From contig SVKU01000001.1 in the NCBI GenBank assembly GCA_015068245.1, positions 124,001-188,000 of the forward strand: a DNA stretch of 64,000 nt. Reading direction: 5' to 3'. The position numbers and the translations under genes are program-made. This document shows, in pieces, positions 26,831 through 36,038 of the stretch. Position 1 is the stretch's first letter; every line of letters begins with the position of its first letter. The notes beneath the pieces were generated by a model. It was not told the DNA's origin. It did no database searches and was given only the letters and a program-made list of their open reading frames with translations. The DNA comes from Oscillospiraceae bacterium. GTDB lineage: Bacteria > Bacillota > Clostridia > Oscillospirales > Oscillospiraceae.

Positions 26831-26858
26831 AAACCTTGAAACTTGCGTTTCAAGGTTT
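26831..26858 (-). terminator. Terminator after tRNA-Thr
   Basis: AAACCTTGAAA / TTTCAAGGTTT, 11-bp arms, then TTTTTGTTGG on the minus strand. Confidence 0.75.
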
Positions 26859-26859
26859 G

Positions 26860-26935
<76 letters not shown>

Positions 26936-26939
26936 ATTT

Positions 26940-27016
26940 TGGCGACCCGGAACGGGCTCGAACCGTCGACCTCCAGCGTGACAGGCTGGCGTTCTAACCA
27001 ACTGAACTACCGGGCC
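26940..27016 (-). tRNA. tRNA-Asp (GTC)
   Basis: A 77-nt cloverleaf: acceptor GGCCCGG / CCGGGTC, anticodon stem CCAGC / GCTGG with loop CTGTCAC (anticodon GTC), T loop TTCGAGC, encoded CCA. It is the first of a two-tRNA transcript. Confidence 0.95.
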
Positions 27017-27129
27017 ATCTCTTAGACAGCTTCGTTATTATACTCATATAACACCATTTTGTCAAGCATTATTTTCGAAGTTTTTCTATTTATTTTTCGC
27101 CCGGCAATAATGCCGGGCGATTACAATTT

Positions 27130-27567
27130 TTAGAAATTATCTACTTCTTCCTGACTGATCATACCAATACCACAGTCGGCAAAAGCTTTGGCTCCCTTGT
27201 CTTTATCGGAAGGTCTTACAATAAGTACTGCATCATCAAGAGTGCTGCGGCAGAATGAATAAGTATACTCAACAGAAATGTCATTATCTTCCAGAACTCT
27301 CAGTGCATTGGCAAGACCGCAGGGCTTATGAGGAATACGCATGCAAATAACATTGTTGATTTTTGCTACGTACCCCCCCTCTTTAAGTGCTTCCATAGCA
27401 GGCTCAACATCAGAACTCTTTACTATACAGCGAACAATACCAAAACCAGAGGTGTCAGCAACAGACATTGCAAGCAAATTTATGTTGTTTTCCCCCAAAA
27501 GCTGAGTCAGCTCACGAAGAGAACCTTTTACGTTTTCAAGATAAATTGATATCTGCTTAATATACAT
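27130..27567 (-). CDS. Tandem ACT domain amino-acid-binding protein
   Basis: A 145-residue protein of two ACT domains, residues 1-68 (VKGSLRELTQLLGENNINLLAMSVADTS) and 70-140 (KPCGLANALRVLEDNDISVEYTY). This type is frequently next to phenylacetate-CoA ligase-like genes in anaerobes and is thought to sense an amino acid. Here it follows the HTH-cupin-ligase gene by 147 bases on the same strand, so co-transcription is plausible. The ligand is not evident. Confidence 0.82.
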   Translation of the reverse strand: MYIKQISIYLENVKGSLRELTQLLGENNINLLAMSVADTSGFGIVRCIVKSSDVEPAMEALKEGGYVAKINNVICMRIPHKPCGLANALRVLEDNDISVEYTYSFCRSTLDDAVLIVRPSDKDKGAKAFADCGIGMISQEEVDNF

Positions 27568-27714
27568 TATAATTCTCCTTTGATGCAGATTGGATAGTGA
27601 TTTCCTATCCCCGGTATAATTATAACACTAATTTCCAATTATGTGTAGTGTTTATTTATGAAATTATGAATAAATATAAACAAGGCAAGAGGAAAATCCT
27701 CTTGCCTTGAAAAA

Positions 27715-29982
27715 TTAAAGCTTGTTTCTCTGGATCTTGCCGCTGATGGTTTTGGGAAGTTCGTCCTTAAACTCAACGATTCGGGGATATTTATACGGAG
27801 CAGTATGTTCTTTAACATAGTTCTGAATTTCTTTTTTCAGTTCTTCAGTGCCTTCAGTACCGTTAACAAGAACAATGCTTGCTTTTACAACCTGACCACG
27901 TATCTCATCAGGTGCTGCAGAAACGCCGCATTCAAGCACATAAGGAAGTTCCATAATGACATTTTCGATTTCGAATGGTCCAATACGATAACCGGATGAC
28001 TTAATAACATCGTCTGCACGGCCAACATACCATAGGAATCCGTCTTCGTCACGCCATGCAAGGTCACCGGTGTGATACCAACCGTCATGCCATGCTTCTT
28101 CGGTTTTTTCAGTGTCTCTGTAGTATTCCATGAACAGACCGCAGGGAATCTTTTCAGAGGTACGAATGACGATTTCACCGTTTTCGCCGTCGTCAACAAG
28201 ATTGCCGTCGCTGTCCATGAGTTCAACATCGTATGTGGGAACAGGTTTACCCATAGAACCGAGTTTATTGGGATGACCAACAAGATTAGCGATAGTAAGG
28301 GTTGTTTCGGTCTGACCAAAGCCTTCCATGATCTGAAGTCCTGTAGCTTTCTGGAACTGAACAAATACTTCGGGGTTTAGTGCTTCACCGGCTGTTGTAG
28401 CATGTTTAATGGAGCTCAGATCATACTGAGAAATATCCTGCTTGATAAGCATACGATACATGGTGGGAGGAGCACAGAATGTTGTAATGTTATATTCCTT
28501 AAACAGAGGCAGGATCTCGGAAGCATTGAACTTATCAAAGTCGTATACAAATACTGCGCCTTCGCACATCCACTGACCAAAGAGTTTGCCCCACAATGCT
28601 TTGCCCCAGCCTGTATCGGAGATGGTAAGATGCAGACCGTCACGCTGGCAGCAATGCCAGTATTTAGCAGTAACAAAATGACCAAGAGGATACTTGTGAT
28701 TATGGGCTGCAATTTTGGGATAACCGGTAGTACCGGAAGTGAAGAACATGAGCAGGGGATCTTCGCCGCAGGCAGTTTCTTCATCACGATGGAACTTGCG
28801 GGTAAACAGATAATATTCGTTATCGAAATCACGCCAGCCTTCCCTGCTTCCTCCAACAAGGATCTTTGTTTTGAGTGTGGGAGAATTCGGTTCGGCAAGC
28901 TCGACCTGATGGGCACAATCACCGTCTGCAGTGCAAACGATGGCAGAAACACCGGCAGAATTAAAGCGGTATTCGTAATCGTGCTGAACAAGAAGATTGG
29001 TGGCAGGAATAGCAACTGCGCCAATCTTGCTCAAACCAAGGAAGGCAAACCAGAACTGGTAATGACGTTTAAGAACGAGCATTACCTTATCGCCCTTCTT
29101 AATGCCCAGTGATTTGAAGTAGTTGGCAGCCTGAGAAGACTTCTCCTTGATGTCCTTAAAGGTGAACCTGTTGACATTCATGTGTTTATCAAGATGGACC
29201 ATAGCCAGCTTTTCGGGATACTTTCTGCCAAGTTCATCAACTATATCAAAGGCAAAGTTGAACGTATCTGTGTTCTTGAAATCAGCTCTTATAAGGCCGC
29301 CCATTTCATTTTCAACAACATCAACAAAGTTATTGACCAGCAAAGGTTCATCGGTCTTAGGTGTTGCTGCAGGCTGGAATACGATATCAGCTTCCTTTTC
29401 ATCGCCGTGCATAACGACTGCAAGAAAAACGCAGTCTTCACCGCCAACAGCAATCATACCATGCGGACGATCAGAGTTATAGTAAATGCTGTCTCCGGCT
29501 TCAAGGTATTCATAGTTTCCGCCGATTTGAATTTTCAGTCTGCCGCTGATAACATAGTCAAGCTCCTGACCTGCGTGGGTAGTTAGGTGGATAGGAGCAT
29601 TTTCAAGCTTTGGATCATACTGATATCTACAAAAATACGGATCAGCAAGCTTATTGACAAACATAGGAGCCAGGTTATCTATATCAATACCGTTTTCTCT
29701 GGCAGTGGGCTGACCTTCACCTTTTCTTGTAACAGTATAGGTGGAGAGCTTGGCACTATGGCCCTCAAGAATATCGGTAATACCAATACCAAAAGCCAGA
29801 GAGCATTTGTGAATAAAGGTAAACGGAAAGTCTACAAGACCGGCTTCATAGGCTTTGTACTGTTCAACAGTGGTATCTGTTTTTTCTGCCATTTGTTCAA
29901 CAGAAAAACCGACGATCTCGCGCATTTCACGAATACGAAACGCTACTTCAAACAGCTGATTCTGAGCATTGCGCAATTCCAT
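27715..29982 (-). CDS. HTH-cupin-acyl-CoA ligase fusion protein
   Basis: A 755-residue three-part protein. Residues 8-70 are an XRE-type helix-turn-helix (AFRIREMREIVGFSVEQMAEKT). Residues about 115-190 are a cupin (HAGQELDYVISGRLKIQIGG, YYNSDRPHGMIAV). Residues about 220-755 are an AMP-forming acyl-CoA synthetase with FFTSGTTGYPKIA, EGFGQTETT, YHTGDLAWRDEDGFLWYVGR and catalytic Lys in KTISGKIQRNKL. The ligase part resembles medium-chain/aromatic acyl-CoA synthetases. The T-box leader upstream ties expression to an uncharged tRNA. ATG 29982 has AAAGGAG. The fusion of a DNA-binding and ligand-sensing module to the enzyme suggests it also acts as a regulator. Confidence 0.88.
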   Translation of the reverse strand: MELRNAQNQLFEVAFRIREMREIVGFSVEQMAEKTDTTVEQYKAYEAGLVDFPFTFIHKCSLAFGIGITDILEGHSAKLSTYTVTRKGEGQPTARENGIDIDNLAPMFVNKLADPYFCRYQYDPKLENAPIHLTTHAGQELDYVISGRLKIQIGGNYEYLEAGDSIYYNSDRPHGMIAVGGEDCVFLAVVMHGDEKEADIVFQPAATPKTDEPLLVNNFVDVVENEMGGLIRADFKNTDTFNFAFDIVDELGRKYPEKLAMVHLDKHMNVNRFTFKDIKEKSSQAANYFKSLGIKKGDKVMLVLKRHYQFWFAFLGLSKIGAVAIPATNLLVQHDYEYRFNSAGVSAIVCTADGDCAHQVELAEPNSPTLKTKILVGGSREGWRDFDNEYYLFTRKFHRDEETACGEDPLLMFFTSGTTGYPKIAAHNHKYPLGHFVTAKYWHCCQRDGLHLTISDTGWGKALWGKLFGQWMCEGAVFVYDFDKFNASEILPLFKEYNITTFCAPPTMYRMLIKQDISQYDLSSIKHATTAGEALNPEVFVQFQKATGLQIMEGFGQTETTLTIANLVGHPNKLGSMGKPVPTYDVELMDSDGNLVDDGENGEIVIRTSEKIPCGLFMEYYRDTEKTEEAWHDGWYHTGDLAWRDEDGFLWYVGRADDVIKSSGYRIGPFEIENVIMELPYVLECGVSAAPDEIRGQVVKASIVLVNGTEGTEELKKEIQNYVKEHTAPYKYPRIVEFKDELPKTISGKIQRNKL

Positions 29983-30001
29983 ATATAGTTCTCCTTTCAG
30001 C

Positions 30002-30265
30002 AAAAAAGCTCGTCTCAAAGACTAACTTTGAGACGAGCATAAATTCTTATTACCCGCGGTACCACTCAAATTGCAACAATCAATTGTTACCACCTTCAGG
30101 CTCCAACAAGCCCTATGCATTAACGCAGCAGTCACGGAAGGCGCCTACATAAATTTCGGACCTCCAGCTCGGAAGTGATGGGAACCTGAAATGTTCTTTA
30201 TCGGGATCACACCATCCCCGACTCTCTTAAAAACAACAATTTCGTCCGTCTTCGTCATCGCTTTT
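30002..30265 (-). promoter_or_regulatory. T-box riboswitch upstream of the HTH-cupin-ligase gene
   Basis: The minus-strand leader has the conserved T-box TGGTACCGCGG (30064-30054). A Stem I has an AGAGAG motif and the distal hairpin TCGGG / CCCGA. The terminator is GCTCGTCTCAAAG / CTTTGAGACGAGC followed by TTTTTTG (30038-30002). Uncharged tRNA should favour the antiterminator. The UGGU bulge predicts a tRNA with discriminator A. By my hand folding the specifier region reads AGGTTCC, which would allow UUC (Phe), but this is uncertain. Confidence 0.9.
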
Positions 30266-30284
30266 CTATTAAATTGTTGTGATA

Positions 30285-30313
30285 ATATTAGCATTTAAGC
30301 ATTAATATGTCAA
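30285..30313 (-). promoter_or_regulatory. Sigma-A promoter of the ligase T-box transcript
   Basis: On the minus strand, TTGACA (30313-30308) and TAATAT (30290-30285), 17 bp apart, just upstream of Stem I. Confidence 0.75.
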
Positions 30314-30355
30314 CAGTGATTTTGCACACAAAAAGAAATTATCATTAACTTCAAA

Positions 30356-32848
30356 TCATGCTGTTTCAACAGAGGCTGCGTCCTGCAGACCAAGTTTTAC
30401 TATTGCATCTTCACGCATTTTATATTTAAGTATCTTACCCGCAGCATTCATTGGGAAGGATTCTATAAAGTCGACATACTTGGGAACCTTATGCTTTGCC
30501 ATATGATCGCGAACATAGGTCTTCATTTCTGCATCGGTCATCTGCTGACCTTCCTTGAGGATAACACATGCCATTATTTCTTCGCCAAGAGCTTCATCGG
30601 GAACGCCTATTACCTGAACATCACTTACCTTAGGATGAGTGTAAATGAATTCTTCGATTTCCTTTGGGTAGATGTTTTCGCCGCCACGAATGATCATATC
30701 CTTGAGTCGACCGGTAATGCGATAGTTGCCCTCAGGAGTACGACAAGCAAGGTCGCCGGTATGGAGCCAGCCATCTTTATCAATGGTAGACGCTGTTGCC
30801 CGTGGCATTTTATAATAACCTTTCATGATATTATAGCCTCTGGCAACAAATTCACCGGTAGCTTCATCAGGCAGATCCTCCCCTGTTTCAGGATCAATTA
30901 TCTTACATTCTATTTCAGGCAGAGGACGTCCAACGGTAGAAACACGAACTTCAAGAGGATCATCTGTGCTGGACATAGTACATCCGGGAGACGCTTCTGT
31001 CTGACCGAAAACAATGGTTATCTCCCTCATGTTCATTTTTTCAACTACATCTTTCATAACAGAGATTGGACAGGGCGATCCGGCCATTATACCTGTTCTC
31101 ATATATGAAAAATCCGTTTTATCAAAATCGGGGTGCTCAAGAAGCGAAATAAACATTGTTGGAACGCCGTTGAAACAGGTAATCCGTTCCTGATGTATGC
31201 ACGCAAGAGACGGTTTTGCCGAGAAATATGGCATAGGATAAATTGACGAACCGTGAGTCATGGAAGCAGTCATAGACAGAACCATGCCAAAGCAGTGGAA
31301 CATTGGCACCTGTATCATCATGCGGTCTTCGGTGGAAAGATCCATACGGTCACCGATGCATTTACCGTTATTGACGACGTTATAATGAGTCAGCATAACC
31401 CCTTTGGGGAATCCGGTCGTACCTGAGGTATACTGCATATTGCAAACATCATCGGGTGAAACATAGCTTGCAAGTCGGTAAACCTCCTCTACGGGAGTAT
31501 GATCAGCAAGCTCCATGGCTTCGTCCCAGGTCATACAGCCCTCCTGTTCAAATCCGACTGTAATAACATTTCGTAAAAACGGCAGACGCTTTGCATGAAG
31601 GGGGTCTGTTTTCTTTTTGCTTTTGATCTCAGGACAAAGCTCATTGATTATCTGGGCATAGTTGGAATCTCTATATCCGTCAATAAGGATAAGGGTATGA
31701 GTATCAGACTGGCGAAGCAAATACTCCGCTTCATGGATCTTATATGCGGTGTTCATGGAAACCAGAACAGCACCTATTTTTGTAACTGCCCAAAAAGCAA
31801 TATACCACTGAGGAAGGTTAGTTGCCCAGACAGCAACATGAGTTCCTGCTTTAACGCCCATAGATACCAGTGCTCTTGCACAGTTATCCACATCGTCACG
31901 GAATTGCGAATATGTTCTTGTGTAGTCCAAAGTTGTGTAATGGAAAGCTATCTGGTCGGGGAATTCCTCGCACTGAGCATCCAAAACCTGAGAAAATGTT
32001 TTATAAATGAGAGTCTCTTTCTTCCAGATAAACTCACCGGTGTTTCGGTTGTTTTTATACAGATGTTTTTTGGCCCTTGCAGTGGAATCAAACTTGGACA
32101 TATAGTCTTCAAAATGAGTAAGGATGATCTCAAGATCATCAAGCCCCTCTATCCAGGCGGAATCCCATTCCAAAGCAATATATCCCTTGTAATTTACGGA
32201 GCGAAGAGCATTCATCAGTTCAGTCATTGGAAGCTGCCCCTCACCGATAAGCTCGTGGGTCATGTTGCCATCTGATACACTTGCATCAGAAAGAATGACC
32301 AGTTTGACATACGCACCAAGGTTGGTTATGGTAGTTTCGGCGTCCTCTCCACCGTTAAAGAAGGTGTCGTGCATATTCCAACAAGCTGCAAGGTTGTCGC
32401 TTGCGAACTCATTAAGAGCATCACGAAGCTTTGAAGTATCGGCAAAATAGCCGCTGGATTCAATCAACAATTCTATCCCGCTGGACTCTGCATACCTGAC
32501 AATCATTTTCAGTGCAGAAATAACTTTGTCACGGTCATTTTCATATGTATGAACCATTACATGGTCGACACTCAGATTCTTTGCCGTTTTGATTGCCTTG
32601 CTGACTTCACTGTCGTCATCAACAAAATCGCAAGTTGTATCGATACACGGAATACTGAGTTTTTGCTTCTGCATCTGTCTGACAGTTCCTCTGGCAGAGT
32701 CAGGGCTGATGGGGCTTCCCTTACCCTCGAAAATCGGATTGAAAACACTGTCTATAATAATACCGGAAATTTTTGATTCAGCTGCATAATTGCAGTAATC
32801 TGTAAAAGCAGGAGATTTCCAGTTTTTTATACTAAAGGCAAGATTCAA
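30356..32848 (-). CDS. Sugar-isomerase-like TIM barrel fused to acyl-CoA ligase
   Basis: An 830-residue fusion. Residues 1 to about 255 are a xylose-isomerase/AP-endonuclease-type TIM barrel with likely metal ligands in ELLIESSGYF, CWNMHDTFF and YIALEWDSAW. Residues about 275-830 are an AMP-forming ligase with MQYTSGTTGFPKGVMLTHYN, FGQTEASPG, LHTGDLACRTPEGNYRITGR and catalytic Lys in MNAAGKILKYKM. The ligase half is fatty acyl-CoA synthetase-like. The gene begins 2 bases after the LeuA-like gene's stop and shares its T-box leader. Combining an isomerase/epimerase fold with acyl activation in one chain suggests successive steps on one acid. The substrate is unknown. Confidence 0.88.
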   Translation of the reverse strand: MNLAFSIKNWKSPAFTDYCNYAAESKISGIIIDSVFNPIFEGKGSPISPDSARGTVRQMQKQKLSIPCIDTTCDFVDDDSEVSKAIKTAKNLSVDHVMVHTYENDRDKVISALKMIVRYAESSGIELLIESSGYFADTSKLRDALNEFASDNLAACWNMHDTFFNGGEDAETTITNLGAYVKLVILSDASVSDGNMTHELIGEGQLPMTELMNALRSVNYKGYIALEWDSAWIEGLDDLEIILTHFEDYMSKFDSTARAKKHLYKNNRNTGEFIWKKETLIYKTFSQVLDAQCEEFPDQIAFHYTTLDYTRTYSQFRDDVDNCARALVSMGVKAGTHVAVWATNLPQWYIAFWAVTKIGAVLVSMNTAYKIHEAEYLLRQSDTHTLILIDGYRDSNYAQIINELCPEIKSKKKTDPLHAKRLPFLRNVITVGFEQEGCMTWDEAMELADHTPVEEVYRLASYVSPDDVCNMQYTSGTTGFPKGVMLTHYNVVNNGKCIGDRMDLSTEDRMMIQVPMFHCFGMVLSMTASMTHGSSIYPMPYFSAKPSLACIHQERITCFNGVPTMFISLLEHPDFDKTDFSYMRTGIMAGSPCPISVMKDVVEKMNMREITIVFGQTEASPGCTMSSTDDPLEVRVSTVGRPLPEIECKIIDPETGEDLPDEATGEFVARGYNIMKGYYKMPRATASTIDKDGWLHTGDLACRTPEGNYRITGRLKDMIIRGGENIYPKEIEEFIYTHPKVSDVQVIGVPDEALGEEIMACVILKEGQQMTDAEMKTYVRDHMAKHKVPKYVDFIESFPMNAAGKILKYKMREDAIVKLGLQDAASVETA

Positions 32849-32850
32849 TT

Positions 32851-34275
32851 TCAGCCCTCCTCGTAAACGATTTTGTTCAAAGCGTTAACGTATGCAATAA
32901 TGCAGGCACCAATAATGTCTGTGGAAGTACCGGATCCGGAATAGAGCTTACCGTTTGCTCTGATCTTCAGCATTGCGGAGCCAAGAGCTTCACGACCTTC
33001 GGTTACGGCCTGGATCTGGAATTCGTCCAGTTCATAGTGATGGCCGACTATCTGTTCGATGGCGAGAAATGCAGCATCAACAGGACCGTCACCGGCAGAA
33101 AGGCCCTGACGTTTGATACCGTCTTTGATAAGTGTAATACAGGCAGTGGCAGTAATATTATTGCCGCTGTTTATCATATAGGTGTCGATATGATAGGCAG
33201 AAGGCACCTGCAGCGCAGTACTTGCAATGATCGCCTCAAGGTCACGGGCAACAACGTACTGTTTTTTTGCAGCAACTACTCTGACAGCCTCATAGACCTT
33301 AAAATTATCGTCTTCAGACAGTTCATAACCAAGAGATTTAACTGCACTGATAACCTCTGAAATATCATCATTGAGGTCGAGGCGGATCTCAGGAGTATCA
33401 ACAGATGCAGCTGATCCTGCACCATTATCAAATGGAGATCCTTCGCTTCGATTGGTCTGCAAAATCCACTGGAGCTGTTTGGCAGAGCGGTTGATATCTG
33501 CGGTTTTGACATAGGATTCAACGCCAAGAGACCCGCCCTTTGTTGCGATCAGTTTAACAACGTCCTCCAGTTTTGGATATCCCATATCAGCAACTGTGGA
33601 TTTGATTTCAGTAACGCCGCACTGAATAGCTGCAGTAAGGCAAGCCAATGCAAGATTAAGTGAATCAGAAAGCTGCATAGCAACGTAAACATCTTTCAGT
33701 TCCGGAACGGCGATATAGAGTTCATCAAGAAAGCTGGCAATCTCGGAGGGCATGATTATGCCGGAAGTATCACAAAGCGTTATCTTTTTGGCTCCGGCTT
33801 CAATAGCGGTTTTGACTGCTCCCACAAGGTGATCGAATTCTGCACGGGTGGCATCAACAGCAGAAAACTCAACGAAGTCTGAGTAGGAACTGCACTTGGA
33901 AACAAGTTCGCCTATCATTTCAACTACAGCATCGATTTTTTTGCCGCAGATATATTCCATCTGAGCGGAAGAAACAGGAACCATAACATGAAGTGCAGGT
34001 TTCCTGGCATTCTTGATGCTTGCCCATGCTTCATCGACAGACTCAGCGGTAAATCCAACAGTAGCGGAAACATAGCTGTATTCAACGTCAGACGCAATAG
34101 TCTTATTTATAAGAGTATCTGCTTTTGCATCTTTTATCTGAGGTAGTTCGATTACATTTACTCTAAGGCTGTCAAGAGTTTTTGCTATTTCAAGCTTTTC
34201 CTTAAAACTGAGGCTTGAACCCTTGCCCGGGACAAATTCTCTAAGGGTAATGTCTGCAATACTTACTGTTCTCAT
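32851..34275 (-). CDS. LeuA/HMGL-like protein with allosteric dimer domain and degenerate metal site
   Basis: A 474-residue protein with the 2-isopropylmalate/citramalate synthase layout: HMGL-like TIM barrel (residues 1 to about 270) and a C-terminal LeuA regulatory domain (about 355-474, SGSGTSTDIIGACIIAYVNAL). Key sites are altered. The start reads ADITLREF where D-x-T-L-R-D-G is usual. The His-x-His metal motif (typically HxHND) reads MQLSDSLN. The usual NGIGERAGN-type block is absent. It may not perform the normal acetyl-CoA condensation. It heads a two-gene operon behind a T-box, which fits an amino-acid-linked role. The regulatory half might serve as a sensor. Confidence 0.8.
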   Translation of the reverse strand: MRTVSIADITLREFVPGKGSSLSFKEKLEIAKTLDSLRVNVIELPQIKDAKADTLINKTIASDVEYSYVSATVGFTAESVDEAWASIKNARKPALHVMVPVSSAQMEYICGKKIDAVVEMIGELVSKCSSYSDFVEFSAVDATRAEFDHLVGAVKTAIEAGAKKITLCDTSGIIMPSEIASFLDELYIAVPELKDVYVAMQLSDSLNLALACLTAAIQCGVTEIKSTVADMGYPKLEDVVKLIATKGGSLGVESYVKTADINRSAKQLQWILQTNRSEGSPFDNGAGSAASVDTPEIRLDLNDDISEVISAVKSLGYELSEDDNFKVYEAVRVVAAKKQYVVARDLEAIIASTALQVPSAYHIDTYMINSGNNITATACITLIKDGIKRQGLSAGDGPVDAAFLAIEQIVGHHYELDEFQIQAVTEGREALGSAMLKIRANGKLYSGSGTSTDIIGACIIAYVNALNKIVYEEG

Positions 34276-34339
34276 TGTAAATTTCCTTTCCTGGTTGGAT
34301 TCATTATTACTGATTAACGAAATACTTCAATGCAAAAAA

Positions 34340-34590
34340 CAAAAACCCCAGAAGCGAACTTCTGGGACGATAAAATTACCGCGGTACCACCCGGATTACT
34401 GCATAAGCAGCCACTTTCAGACTCAATAAAGTCGTTAGCCATGATAACGGGGCATCCGTAGTCCCCTACTGAAAGTTCAGGAACTCTGCTCAGGCGGGAG
34501 ACTGTCGGAACCATACTCACTGTCTTGCACCAAACGACAGTTCTCTGAAGAGTACTGCGATTCTGACTTAACGCCTTCAACGCATTTGAA
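34340..34590 (-). promoter_or_regulatory. T-box riboswitch upstream of the LeuA-like operon
   Basis: The minus-strand leader has GGGTGGTACCGCGG (T-box core TGGTACCGCGG at 34389-34379). Its Stem I has a k-turn-like base, AGGCG / CGCCT, an AGAGAA motif and the distal hairpin CTGTC / GACAG. The terminator is CCCAGAAG / CTTCTGGG followed by GTTTTTGTTTTTT. The UGGU bulge predicts discriminator A. Hand folding leaves CGACAGTCTCC as the specifier side. GUC (Val) or CUC (Leu) are the candidates, and neither is secure. Confidence 0.9.
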
Positions 34591-34606
34591 TTATTTTGTT
34601 AGTCAT

Positions 34607-34635
34607 AGAGTATCACAGCTTTAAATCATTGTCAA
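34607..34635 (-). promoter_or_regulatory. Promoter of the LeuA-like T-box transcript
   Basis: On the minus strand, TTGACA (34635-34630) and TACTCT (34612-34607), 17 bp apart, upstream of Stem I. The -35 is exact and the -10 is weak. Confidence 0.55.
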
Positions 34636-34740
34636 CTGTTCAAATAAACGATGATGAAGCAGCAACTCATAATAAATTTTGTACATTTGGACTTGCAGAT
34701 TCCGAATAAGATTTAGCATATCTCTTTTGGGAGGAAATAC

Positions 34741-35427
34741 ATGCTTTCTGCTTCATTAATACTCATACTAAACAGTATGTTCTGCACTCTGAGGCTTTCC
34801 TCAGGAGCAGGATCGTTTCCCAAACCGCTTACAACAGAAGAAGAAAAGGAATATCTGATCAAGGCCGCAAATGGTGACACTGATGCCAGGAATGTGCTCA
34901 TTGAAAGAAACCTGAGGCTTGTTGCGCACATAGTAAAGAAGTACTATACACAAACAGACGACCAGGAAGATTTGATATCTATCGGTACAATAGGACTCAT
35001 CAAAGGAATTTCAACTTTCGATTATACAAAAGGTGCAAAATTAGGAACTTATGCCGCTCGATGTATAGAAAACGAAATACTTATGCATTTTCGCAGCAAA
35101 AAGAAGACGGCAGGAAACATTTCATTATCAGACGATATTGAAACAGGTAAAGACGGAAACAGTCTTTCAATACTTGATGTGCTCAGCACAGAAGAAAACA
35201 TGTTCGAAGATCTGTGCAGCCGTGAAATGACTGCAAAACTGATGGATTCAATAGACAGTGTGCTTGATTCCAGAGAACGGGAAATTATCAATCTGCGATA
35301 TGGTCTTGGCAACAATACTCCTCTAACTCAAAGAGAGATAGCACAGCGTATGGGCATCTCAAGAAGCTATATATCACGTATCGAAAAGAAAGCTTTAGGA
35401 AAGCTCTATGAAGCAATAAATGAATAG
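34741..35427 (+). CDS. sigK: RNA polymerase sporulation sigma factor SigK, uninterrupted
   Basis: A 228-residue sigma-70 family factor with a hydrophobic N-terminal pro-sequence (MLSASLILILNSMFCTLRL), as in pro-sigma-K. Region 2 includes NLRLVAHIVKKYY and [18 protein letters not shown]. Region 4 ends with LTQREIAQRMGISRSYISRIEKKAL. It directs late mother-cell gene expression during sporulation. The frame is continuous, with no skin-like prophage interrupting it as in some Bacillus and Clostridioides strains. GGGAGG precedes ATG 34741. Confidence 0.93.
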   Translation: MLSASLILILNSMFCTLRLSSGAGSFPKPLTTEEEKEYLIKAANGDTDARNVLIERNLRLVAHIVKKYYTQTDDQEDLISIGTIGLIKGISTFDYTKGAKLGTYAARCIENEILMHFRSKKKTAGNISLSDDIETGKDGNSLSILDVLSTEENMFEDLCSREMTAKLMDSIDSVLDSREREIINLRYGLGNNTPLTQREIAQRMGISRSYISRIEKKALGKLYEAINE

Positions 35428-35507
35428 GTCGGAAAATTTTTCTTGAACCCTTAATAATAATATCGTACAATAATAGTCACGAGAGAAGATAGTGGGGAGT
35501 GATTCCG

Positions 35508-36026
35508 ATGAACGCCTGGGGGCATTTCAAAACGATAACCAAACATAAATTCATAGTTATGATATACTGCTTTCGGGCAGGAATGATAAAGCAGGGTCTT
35601 TTGCATGACCTGTCGAAATACTCCCCTTCTGAGTTTCTTGTCGGTGCAAAATACTATTCCGGCGTAAGAAGTCCAAATGTTCTTGAACGTCAGGAGCTTG
35701 GTTACTCTACTTCATGGATACATCACAAAGGCCGCAACAAACACCATTTCGAGTATTGGGTAGACAACAGTAAAGATGGGTTCTACCCCGTCCCTATGCC
35801 TAAAAAATATATTGCAGAAATGGTTTTTGACCGTATTGCTGCATGTAAAACTTATAACGGCAAAGAATACACCGACGCTTCTCCACTGAACTATTACAAA
35901 ATGGGTTTTGATTCAAGAATCATGAATCCCGAAACAAAAGGCCAAATTGAGATGCTGCTGACCATGCTTGCTGAGCAAGGTGAAGAAAGGGTCATAGCTT
36001 TTATTCGCAAGGAATACCTGAAATAG
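35508..36026 (+). CDS. DUF5662 family protein
   Basis: A 172-residue protein with an HD-like spread of His and Asp: GLLHDLSKYSPSEF near residue 32, then WIHHKGRNKHHFEYWVD near 75. It matches the DUF5662 family, whose activity is not established; a metal-dependent phosphohydrolase-like role is inference. ATG 35508 is chosen because GGGGAG sits 7-8 bases upstream. A GTG at 35499 overlaps that ribosome site. A strong terminator follows. Confidence 0.75.
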   Translation: MNAWGHFKTITKHKFIVMIYCFRAGMIKQGLLHDLSKYSPSEFLVGAKYYSGVRSPNVLERQELGYSTSWIHHKGRNKHHFEYWVDNSKDGFYPVPMPKKYIAEMVFDRIAACKTYNGKEYTDASPLNYYKMGFDSRIMNPETKGQIEMLLTMLAEQGEERVIAFIRKEYLK

Positions 36027-36038
36027 TCAATTATTTTC

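Noticed and set aside
27098..27119. GC-rich hairpin CGCCCGGCA / TGCCGGGCG after the ACT gene as a terminator
   Set aside because: On the minus strand it is followed by an A-rich, not T-rich, stretch, so it is not a convincing terminator for that gene.
34314..34580. 88-codon frame upstream of the LeuA-like gene
   Set aside because: It coincides with the T-box leader, whose conserved RNA elements explain the sequence.
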